A stretch of 64,000 bases of DNA, taken from NCBI GenBank assembly GCA_047967505.1, contig CM106538.1, one strand, 5' to 3'. Below are positions 55,943 to 64,000 of this stretch, in pieces. Under the pieces are notes generated by a model. That model was not told where the DNA came from and searched no databases. It saw only the letters and a program-made list of their open reading frames with translations. Origin of the DNA: Dipteris shenzhenensis (Eukaryota; Polypodiophyta; Polypodiopsida; Gleicheniales). Each line of letters opens with the position of its first letter. Within the stretch, counting starts at the first letter, position 1. The translations under genes were made by a program, and so were the position numbers.

Positions 55943-57161
55943 ACGCACTTGGTAGGGGCTTCTTTGTAATCTTTCTAATATGATAAAAGCTTTATTACGA
56001 TTATTACTATGCACCGAGTTTAGTTTGATTTGTCTTGATGGATTTTTTAAATTATTTTTTTGCAGGACCTTGAATCACAGAAGTGGATGATTTGCAACCG
56101 CATGGGTACTTTTGTTTATATATATGCCATAAAGCAAGTTTGAAAATGCTATTTTGGCATCGTGTACAACAAGATGCTGTATGAATGTAGCCTCTATGGT
56201 TTTAATACCATGGTTTGATATGACTTAGTAAGGGTTTTCATGGAAGAAAAAAAGTGGAAAGGTCTTCTATAAATGTGACAAAGAAGAATGATATTTCCAT
56301 CTTTTGCTTCTCTAACAATCAAGACATGGAAAAAGTGGCAAGGCCAATGGTGAATGTGGCCGAAAGCATGGTGTTTTAGTTTTTCTTCTCTACTCCTTCT
56401 CTAACAATAAAGACATGGAAGAAATTACTAAGTCTCAGATATACATTGTTTAAACAAGTTTCCAATCTTTCACATAAGAAAGCTCTAGATGTTTGTATTT
56501 GGCAAGAAATAAATATTATATATCATCATTGAATGCTTTGTAAAATTGGCTAATCTATCATCCCTTCTCCTAGCTAAAACACCCATACATATGGTTTTGT
56601 AGAAAATTGAAAGATATAAAGCATTTATAAAAGCTCCCAATCTTTCATGTAGTATTTTTATAAAGGTTGTTTCTTGAGCTCTTTATGTGTTTCAAGTGAC
56701 TTTGCACAATTCTTTGCTCTTGGTGTATGGCACACATGATTTGTCTTGTTTGATATTTGTTCCTCTTAATTTTTGCACATATGTCTTTATTCTTTGTTTC
56801 TCTTGCCTTATGGCATCATCAAGACACAAACCAATCTTAAACTTATGCATTGCCCATTATTGCAGTCGGTACCTCAATTTTTTGTGTGTAGATTCAAATA
56901 ATGTAGGTGATGTAATGATCTTGCATTCTAAATATGTCATCCTACCTAAAGGGACTCCAAAAGTAGTAGTGTACGACTCACATAAGGAATTTTAAAATTC
57001 CTCTAGGAAAATAAATATACTTACAGAAGGGGATTTATAAATTTTCCCAAAATTTACTGAGGGGATACTAGGAAATACTACAAATAGGTTACATAGGGAT
57101 TTAGAAAAGAACCCTTGAACGCACGTGATATAGACATCTTACACTAAGTGACCCCCCCGAG

Positions 57162-57842
57162 CATCCATATATGTGTGTGTTTGAGTATTATACATAACTA
57201 GGGTTAAGGTACAGTGTCCTTTAACCCCCACAACCTCCCACTTAAAGGCCAATGCACCTTTAAGGGAGAACAACCCATGGACATACTATCCAATGCCCAT
57301 CAATACATGACAATACTCAAATCACTGACTAGGTAGACTCTTCGTTAGCATATCCATAGGATTATCTATATGAAGCTTGACAAGCTCTATGCGCTTGTCC
57401 ACAAGTACCTCCCTGATGAAATGGTACCTGAACTCAATGTATTTTGTCTTTTCATGGAAGACCAGATTCCATGCTAGCTGAATAGCACTCATGGAATCAA
57501 TATGCAATGTTGGTACACCTGTATGAATCCCCAAATCTCCCACTAGCCGATCAAGCTATATAGCCTCCTTGCAGCCCTCTATGGAACAACATACTCGGCT
57601 TTTGTGGTAGACAAAGAAACACACTTCTGTATGTGAGACATTCACAACACTGCACCACCTACAAAGGTGAACGCATAACCAGAAGTGGATCTCCTACCAT
57701 CCACATGCCATGCATAGTCTGAATCTATGTACCCAAGTACACGCATCTCTCCTCTGCCAAAGTAGATACACATCTCCTTGGTACCATTCATGTACCTCCC
57801 AATTCTTATTTCCTAGATTAGCCATATACCGACTAACAACTT
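57162..57842 (-). mobile_element. fragment of a third copia lineage (RNase H end)
   Basis: On the minus strand 57322-57543 reads as the end of copia RNase H (LHIDSMSAIQLAWNLVFHEK, TKYIEFRYHFIREVL, and DMLTKSLPSQ). 57544-57842 continues upstream with stops. The sequence to the left, ending TTAACCCCCACAACCTCCCA, probably leads to its polypurine tract. It differs clearly from copia-1 and copia-2. It is cut at 57843 by a copia-2-type LTR. Confidence 0.75.
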
Positions 57843-58378
57843 TGACAAAATATGAAGAGGGGAGAGGAGAAGAGTGGAGATGAGGAGAGAGGGCACAGCT
57901 AGAGAGCACACCACAAATTACTAACTATACACTAGATTTAGTTGAAAATGTAGAATATATACAAACCCATTTAGGTTTAGGGTTAGGGCATCTAACCCTT
58001 TCCTTTATAGCACTCTATTGGGTTAGTGCTATGCACATATGACCACATGATGGTGCTATGCACATATGATCACATGATGTTGAGCGTGGTCTCTCAACAC
58101 CTTCCTTCAAGATCAACATCATGAAGTAGGCCTTCCCTCAAGGTGATGATTAAGGGGAATCAAAGAAGTACTAAGCATTACATTCCATCACACCCCTTTA
58201 ATGGGAATGTTCTTCCTCTGCGTCACTAGTCTGTTTCTTGAAAATATCTTTATCGAGTGGTTTTGTAAAGATGTCTACAACATTCTCTTTGCTATCACAA
58301 TGCTGCAATGTGATGTCACCAAGTTAGACTCTTTCTCTAATGAAGTGCTATCTGACATCAACGTGCTTTGTCCTAGAA
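57843..58378 (-). mobile_element. copia-2 family fragment (LTR plus RNase H end)
   Basis: 57843-58099 is a 257-bp LTR like those of copia-2, with more differences. It is followed by the same 3' coding end as 25649-25930 up to about 58378, where similarity stops abruptly. The rest of the element is missing. Confidence 0.85.
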
Positions 58379-58411
58379 TCTGAAATACTGATAGATAGCC
58401 ACTACATAACT
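58379..58411 (-). other. 33-bp scrap of copia-1-type gag
   Basis: TCTGAAATACTGATAGATAG and the bases after it match the copia-1 gag region at 46739-46773. It sits between the copia-2 fragment and the copia-3 LTR, so copia-3 may have inserted into another copia-1-type copy that is otherwise lost. Confidence 0.6.
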
Positions 58412-58763
58412 TGTTGAGATATCGAGCTCCACTCGCGATATGCCAGGGTGACTGTTATGGATTTATGTCACCGACTTGTTAGCTGGAGATGCGGTTGGTA
58501 TATCGCCCACGAATAATAGCTGGATGACAGCTATCCTTATCTACTCTAGTTTGTGGCTCAGTTAGTATGCCACCTTAGTTAGTTGAGTTTGGTTTAAGAC
58601 CCACATATAGGGTTCTTCTATTTCTTTGTATTTGAGTTCTTTTGGCTTACACAACTAAGAAGAGGAAAACTGTTTTCAGCCTCCACCTTTGTGTGTATTC
58701 CCCCATTGTGCATGTGAGAAAGCTGCAAGTGAGACTCCTTCCCTCTCTCCCACAATCTTCACA
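58412..58763 (+). repeat. copia-3 5' LTR and primer site
   Basis: 352 bp, TG...CA ends; TGGTATCAGAGCC begins at 58764. Confidence 0.9.
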
Positions 58764-58863
58764 TGGTATCAGAGCCTTGTTCGTGGTAAGGAGCTCAAGA
58801 AAGCAAGCCAAGTTCGTGGTGTTCTGGTAAGAGGACCAGTGTTGCTTTCCTATTTCGAGTCAT

Positions 58864-61318
58864 GTTAATATACAGCGACTTAAATCAATGCAAGCCCAAA
58901 ATATTGTTGCAGGATTGCCAAAATTCAAGGTTGTAGAAATGCACAAGATTTGTGAAGCCTGTCAATTTGGGAAACAGGCAAGGAAACCTTTTCCTAGGCA
59001 TGTTCAGAAGAGTAAAAAGCCATTGGAATTAATCCACTCTGATGTGTGGACTACAAAAGCTGCATCTATTGGAGGCTGTCACTATTTTGTCACATTTATT
59101 GATGACTTCAGCAGAAAACTATGGGTGTATTTTATGAAAAAGAAAAGTGAAGTGTTTGGGCACTTCAAAGCTTTCAAAGCTATGGTTAAAAAAGAAACAG
59201 GCCTGCAAATAAAATGCCTAAGGTCAGATGGAGGGGGAGAGTACCTCTCAAATGAGTTTGCAAGGTTCTTGCAGGAGCATGGTATAAAGCAGCAATATTC
59301 ATGCAGTCATACCCCATAGCAAAATGGAATTGCAGAAAGAAAAAACAGGCATATTGGAGAGGTATCTCGGGCTATGCTAAATGAAAAAGATCTACCAGAT
59401 TATTATTGGGCTGAAGCAGTTGCTACAGTAGTCTATATAATGAACATGACTCCCACTGCAGCAATACATGGCATGATGCCAGAGGAGATGTATACTGGTA
59501 GGAAATCAGATATTTCTCATTTGAAGATTTTTGGTTGCATTGCCTATGTCCATGTGCCAGATGAGTTGAGGTCCAAGTTGGATCCAAAAGCTGAGAAGTG
59601 CGTCTTTATTGGTTATTCTCTGCAGCAGAAAGGGTATAGATGCTATAACCCTTCTACACGTAAGTTCACAGTGAGCAGAGATGTTGTTTTTGATGAGATG
59701 AGCAGCTGGTATAAACCAATAAATGTGATGATTGATGTAGATGCACAAAATGGTAATGCTGCACAGAATGCACAAATAGCAGCAATCACAAAATATCAGT
59801 GGACCTGGAGTGTCCTCTACCAGTGGTTCACATACTTCACCATGGACAGGCAGATTGAGATCAGGAGAATCCCCTCAAAGCAATGCAGAGAGTGGTACAC
59901 GCAGGTATCACGAAAAGGAAAAGAGAAGGTAGATCAGCCCATGTATGATGTGAATGCAGGTCACTCTTGTGTAGATGGTGAATCCAGTGGCTCAGAATAG
60001 AGCAGTGATGATGAGTTGGGTATTCCTTCTATTGTTACACCTGGAGTAAGGAAGACCAGGGATGTTTTGAGAGCACCTGGAAGTGAGCCTATTTTGCGCA
60101 GGTCTACCAGGGTTAGGTATCCTGTGGATAGGCTGAAATATGATGGATTTACAGCCATTCACTATGCCTATATGGTCAAAGTGATACAGGAACCAGAGCC
60201 CACTTCTTTTGAGCAAGCCATGGGAAATGAAAAATGGGAGAAAGCCATGGATGAAGAAATGGATGCCTTGGATGCTAATGCTACATGGGAATTGGTGCCT
60301 TTGCCTAAAGGCAAGAATGCAATTGGCTGTAAGTGGGTTTATAAGATCAAGCACAATGCAGATGGTTCTGTGAATAGATACAAGGCAAGATTAGTCATCA
60401 AGGGGTATGCACAGACATATGGCATTGATTATGAAGAAACTTTCAGCCCGGTTGCAAGGATGGCAACCGTAAGAGCAGTCATTGCTATGGCTGCATCAAA
60501 GGGATGGTCTTTACATCAGATGGATGTAAAGAATGCCTTCTTGCATGGTGATTTGCAAGAAGAGGTCTTTATGGAGCAGCCAGCAGGTTATGTTCATGCT
60601 ACTCATCCTGAGTTTGCAGGTTGAAGAAAGCCTTGTATGGCTTGAAGCAAGCACCTAGAGCATTGTCTAACAAGATAGGACAGTATCTTGTCACTATTGG
60701 CTTTCAGATTTCCAAGGCAGATTTCTCACTCTATGTGAGAAAAACAGAGAAAGGGATTATGCTGCTGGTCATTTATGTTGATGATTTGATCATCACAAGT
60801 GATAGTTATGAAGATATCCTTCATGTGAAAATGCTATTGAGGCAGAAGTTTGAGATGAAGGATTTGGGAGAGCTGCGTTATTTCTTGGGCATTGAGGTGA
60901 TTAGATCACCAAGTGGGATACAGCTCTTGCAGAGGCAGTATGGATTGGACATGCTGTCCAAATATGGGATGACAGGCTGTAAGCCTATTTCAGTTCCTTT
61001 GGAGCAGAATGTGAAGCTGAGCACAGATGCAGGTGAGCTTCTGGAGGACCCTACTATGTACAGACGCATAGTAGGAAGTTTGATTTACATGACTATTACC
61101 AGGCCAAATTTGAGCTATGCTGTTGGGTTGGTAAGTCAGTTTATGCAGGAAACCGCATTTGGATGCGGCTAGACGCATACTCAGGTATGTGAAGTCCACA
61201 TTGCAGTATGAGCTATTTTATGAGGCTGGGGTTCAGATATAGTTGCATGGATACACTGATGCTGATTGGGCTGGTAGTATTTCTGATAGACGATCTACCA
61301 GTGGATATGTGTTCTCTT
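58864..61318 (+). pseudogene. pol: copia-3 pol (integrase, RT, RNase H), decayed
   Basis: Integrase zinc region and core at 58888-59500 (CEACQFGKQ, HSDVWTTKAAS, SDGGGEYLSNEF); linker to 60200; RT from about 60290 ([20 protein letters not shown]), [19 protein letters not shown] with SDSYED; start of RNase H to 61318. Stops lie at 59320-59322 and 59998-60000 (both TAG where copia-1 has CAG). A frame change lies near 60620, another near 61150 (an AA-containing insertion after CAGGA) and a TAG near 61240. Confidence 0.9.
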
Positions 61319-61616
61319 TGTAAAGAATAAGGGAGAGAGATAGGAGACTCAAGTTCAGCTTTCTTCACAACACACAAAAGAGAGAGGACACAAGGTTGGA
61401 GGGTGAAGCCTTTCTTCACTTTTGCACACGACAACAATACAATAGAAGAGGGAAATACCCTATATGTCAAACCCTAGAATACGTGGTTCATATGTGAACC
61501 CAAACCAAAAACATACGTGGTAGTCTAACTACACCACGAGTACAACTAACATAGGCGGTGACATAAATGATAGTCATCCAGGAGATATATCGGGGGTAGA
61601 GCTTGATATCTCAACA
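61319..61616 (-). repeat. copia-5 3' LTR
   Basis: 298 bp, TG...CA. The final pol codons, from the stop at 61574-61576, lie inside it. Confidence 0.85.
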
Positions 61617-63874
61617 CTCCCCCTCAAGCTCAAATCCATCTCACGTACACCAAGCAAGCTCCTAAATCTGCGAAGCTTCTCGGTACCCAATGCCTTCGTA
61701 AAAATATCAGCCACCTGCTCCTCAGTGCTGACATAGACAAGATCAATCTCACCAGCTAGAACCTTCTCTCTCACAAAGTGATAATGCACCTCAATGTGCT
61801 TTGTTCTAGCATGATAAACTGGGTTATTAGCAAGCATGATGCTGCTAATGTTGTCACAATGAATGACAACTGCTGCATGAATTGACTGTCCCATATCTAC
61901 AAGTAGCTTCCGTAACCAAGCTACCTCACATGCAGCCATTGCTGCACCCCTGTACTCAGCCTCTGTGCTCGACAAGGCAACTGTTGGCTGCTTCTTGCTG
62001 CTCCAACTGATGGCACCACTCCCAAGGGAAAACATAAAACCACTAGTAGATCTCCTGTCTGAGACACTACCAGCCCAGTCAGCATCTGTGTATCCATGTA
62101 CCTGTAATGCACACCCAGCTTCATAAAACAGTCCATAATGCAATGTGGACTTCACATACCGCAGTATGCGCCTAGCCGCATCCAAATGTGGCTTCCTCGG
62201 TGCCTGCATAAACTGACTCACCAGCCCCACAGCATAGCTCAAATCTGGTCTGGTTATAGTCATGTAAATCAAGCTACCTACTATCCGCCTGTACATAGTA
62301 ATATCTTCAAGAAGCTCACCTGTCTCTGCATTGAGCTTCACATTCTGCTCCAATGGAACAGAAATAGGCTTACAGCCTGTCATCCCATATTTGGACAGCA
62401 TGTCCAAACCGTATTGCCTTTGCAACAGCCATATCCCACTCGGGGATCTAATAACCTCAATGCCCAAGAAGTAACGCAGCTCTCCCAAATCCTTCATCTC
62501 AAGTTTCTGCTTCAATAGCAGCTTCACTTCATTAATGTCTTCATCACTATCACCTGTAATAATCAAGTCATCAACATAGATGACTATAAGCACAATCCCT
62601 CTGTTTGTCCTTTTCACATAAAGTGAAAAATCTGAATTGGAAATCTGAAATCCAATTGTGACAAGATATTGCCCTATCTTGTCTGACCATGCCCTCGGCG
62701 CCTGTTTTAAGCCATACAAGGCTTTGCGCAACCTGCATACAAAATCGGGGTGTGAATTATCCTCATAACCTTCTGGCTGCATCATATAAACCTCTTCTTG
62801 CAAATCACCATGCAAGAAGGCATTTTTCACATCCATCTGATGCAAAGACCATCCCTTTGCAGCAGCCATAGCAATTACTGCTCTCACGGTTGCCATCCTT
62901 GCAACTGGGCTGAAAGTTTCCTCATAGTCAATTCCATATGTCTGCGCAAAACCTTTGGCAACCAATCTTGCCTTGTACCTGCTAACAGACCCATCAGCAT
63001 TGTGCTTTACTTTGTAAACCCACTTGCAGCTAATAGCCTTCTTATCATGAGGCAAAGGCATCAAATCCCAAGTGTGGTTTGCATCCAAGGCAGCCATCTC
63101 TTCATCCATAGCTGCTTCCCAATTTTTATGCCCTACTGCATCCTCAAAACATGTGGGCTCTGGCTCCTCTAGAACCTTGACCATATAAGCATAGTGATGT
63201 GCTGTATACCCATCATATCTCAGCCTGTCAACTGGATACTTAATACGAGTGGACCTCCGTACAACTGGATCAGTTGCAGGAGTCTTTAAATCATGCCTGC
63301 TTTTCCTTGCACCAGGTGTAACAACAGAAGGAATCCCAAGTTCCTCATCAAGGCTCATTTCAGAGCCACTTGACTCTCCATCAACATGAGAGCTACCAGC
63401 AGACACATCAAACACTGGAGCATGGTCTACTTTTTCTTTTCCCTTATGTGATACCTGCACAACACTATCAGGGCTGCCATGTGACGATTCACTAGATCTC
63501 AATCTCCCTGTCCATGCATTAGATCCACTAGTAGAGGACTCTCTAGGTCCACTCAAGGCTTGAGATTGCTGCTCTGCATTTATTGCAGCATTCCCATTTC
63601 CTGCATCTGCATCTCCTACCATAACAGTTGGTGCATACCAGCTGCTCATTTCATCAAAAACAACATCTCTGCTCACTTGCGTTTTGCGGGTGGAAGGGTT
63701 ATAACAGCGATACCCTTTCTGGTGCTGAGCATATCCAATAAAGATGCATTTTTCTGCCTTTGGATCCAGCTTTGTTCTCTTCTCATCAGGAACATGAACA
63801 TAAGCTATGCAACCAAATACCTTCAAGTGAGAAATATCTGGTTTTTGGCCTGTATACATTTCTTCAGGCGTCAT
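61574..63874 (-). CDS. pol: copia-5 Pol (integrase C-terminus, RT, RNase H)
   Basis: Open for 766 codons. Residues 1-90 are the integrase C-terminal domain (HLKVFGCIAYVHVPDEKRTK, CIFIGYAQHQKGYRCYNPST). A Ser-rich linker follows, then RT ([48 protein letters not shown], catalytic YVDDLIITGDSDED near 435) and RNase H (YTDADWAGS, SSTEAEYRGAAMA, ADIFTKALG). All RT catalytic aspartates are kept. The last residues SVEISSSTPDISPG are encoded by the LTR. Upstream, 63875-64000 continues the integrase (around MNRTP, then AEAVAT), but a 2-base insertion near 63907 shifts the frame, so this copy is also probably broken at its 5' side. Confidence 0.9.
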   Translation of the reverse strand: MTPEEMYTGQKPDISHLKVFGCIAYVHVPDEKRTKLDPKAEKCIFIGYAQHQKGYRCYNPSTRKTQVSRDVVFDEMSSWYAPTVMVGDADAGNGNAAINAEQQSQALSGPRESSTSGSNAWTGRLRSSESSHGSPDSVVQVSHKGKEKVDHAPVFDVSAGSSHVDGESSGSEMSLDEELGIPSVVTPGARKSRHDLKTPATDPVVRRSTRIKYPVDRLRYDGYTAHHYAYMVKVLEEPEPTCFEDAVGHKNWEAAMDEEMAALDANHTWDLMPLPHDKKAISCKWVYKVKHNADGSVSRYKARLVAKGFAQTYGIDYEETFSPVARMATVRAVIAMAAAKGWSLHQMDVKNAFLHGDLQEEVYMMQPEGYEDNSHPDFVCRLRKALYGLKQAPRAWSDKIGQYLVTIGFQISNSDFSLYVKRTNRGIVLIVIYVDDLIITGDSDEDINEVKLLLKQKLEMKDLGELRYFLGIEVIRSPSGIWLLQRQYGLDMLSKYGMTGCKPISVPLEQNVKLNAETGELLEDITMYRRIVGSLIYMTITRPDLSYAVGLVSQFMQAPRKPHLDAARRILRYVKSTLHYGLFYEAGCALQVHGYTDADWAGSVSDRRSTSGFMFSLGSGAISWSSKKQPTVALSSTEAEYRGAAMAACEVAWLRKLLVDMGQSIHAAVVIHCDNISSIMLANNPVYHARTKHIEVHYHFVREKVLAGEIDLVYVSTEEQVADIFTKALGTEKLRRFRSLLGVREMDLSLRGSVEISSSTPDISPG

Positions 63875-64000
63875 GCCATGGACAGCTGCAATGGGGGTTC
63901 TGTTCTCATAATATAAACAGCAGTTGCTACTGCTTCAGCCCAAAAATAATCAGGCATGTTTTTCTCATTTAGGATCGCCCGTCCTACTTCTGCAATATGC

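Larger units (their letters stand above)
51207..57161 (+). mobile_element. E3: right part of a second plus-oriented E1-type element
   Basis: It begins inside the last exon of the kinase-like gene (TTTGTGGAAAAACAAAATAG, as at 39238) and runs parallel to E1 through the transposase-like gene to a right terminal repeat ending TAAGTGACCCCCCCGAG at 57161. By eye most of it is a few percent different from E1. The left part is missing; no left end with the following octamer CATCCATA is present in the window. E3 keeps segments lost in E1 (about 55142-55204 and 56585-57055) and lacks about 180 bp that E1 has at 43604-43785. Confidence 0.85.
58412..61318 (+). mobile_element. copia-3: plus-oriented copia-1 family member, gag deleted
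   Basis: The 5' LTR at 58412-58763 (TGTTGAGATATCGAG ... CTTCACA) is the copia-1 LTR in reverse. It is followed by the primer site TGGTATCAGAGCC at 58764. About 100 bp of leader then jump at 58860 straight to the integrase zinc region, so the rest of the leader, gag and protease are missing, roughly 1.8 kb compared with copia-1. Coding continues to RNase H and is cut at 61318 by the copia-5 LTR. It reads through the point where E1 split copia-1, confirming the empty-site sequence. Confidence 0.9.
61319..64000 (-). mobile_element. copia-5: young copia element running off the window
   Basis: The 3' LTR at 61319-61616 (TGTAAAGAATAAGG ... GATATCTCAACA) sits inside copia-3 RNase H. The polypurine tract follows (minus-strand GCTTGAGGGGGAG). 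The pol frame is open for 766 codons, the best preserved in the window. The 5' half, gag and the other LTR lie beyond 64000. The LTR tip and protein are related to copia-1 but clearly a separate lineage. Confidence 0.9.

Noticed and set aside
1-64000. tRNA, rRNA or other structured RNA genes
   Set aside because: The only tRNA-like signals are short primer-binding sites next to LTRs; no cloverleaf or rRNA core sequence was seen.

Overview
The window is plant nuclear DNA made almost entirely of nested transposable elements. I see no convincing single-copy host gene and no rRNA, tRNA or CRISPR locus. The plant call rests on a CACTA transposase with plant-type DUF4218 and DUF4216 regions, several Ty1/copia lineages primed from initiator tRNA-Met, GT-AG introns and AT-rich spacers. 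The species cannot be named; a repeat-rich land plant is as far as the sequence goes.

Layout. (1) 1-1429: flank with a DUF8039-like transposon exon and tandem duplications. (2) 1430-14142: a complete 12.7-kb CACTA element (TSD AAG) with a decayed transposase on the minus strand, a decayed TnpA-like gene on the plus strand, 16-bp GTCGC/GCGAC palindromes at both ends and between the genes, and a 4.6-kb array of nested palindromes. (3) 14146-15947: a promoter-like sequence present twice, a 0.7-kb G-rich purine tract and short tandem repeats. (4) 15948-18141: a small LTR element carrying only a lone zinc knuckle. (5) 18650-49585: a nest. Old element copy E2 (minus orientation) is split by copia-1 (20811-47872, TSD CTTTT). 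Copia-1 is split by element E1 (23028-44586, TSD TCTCAATC). E1 holds copia-2 (25392-32846, TSD CCACC) and a 247-bp MITE (35587-35833, TSD CTGTATTG). (6) 51207-57161: E3, a left-truncated, plus-oriented relative of E1. (7) 57162-64000: a patchwork of copia fragments, with copia-3 (58412-61318) interrupted by copia-5 (61319 past the window end).

The best candidate for an undescribed system is E1/E2/E3 and the MITE. This DNA transposon family has termini of the type CTC(A/G)(G/A)GGGGGTCAC and 8-bp target duplications. Its coding arm pairs a eukaryotic-type protein-kinase-like gene with a very large (about 1,350 codon) zinc-finger and AT-hook protein whose C-terminal half looks like a transposase core. 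In E3 the last part of the kinase gene is still linked to the same large gene, so the pair appears to belong to the element. All copies here are broken by stops and frameshifts, and many of the stops look like C-to-T changes. The family assignment (possibly distantly P-element-like) is inference.
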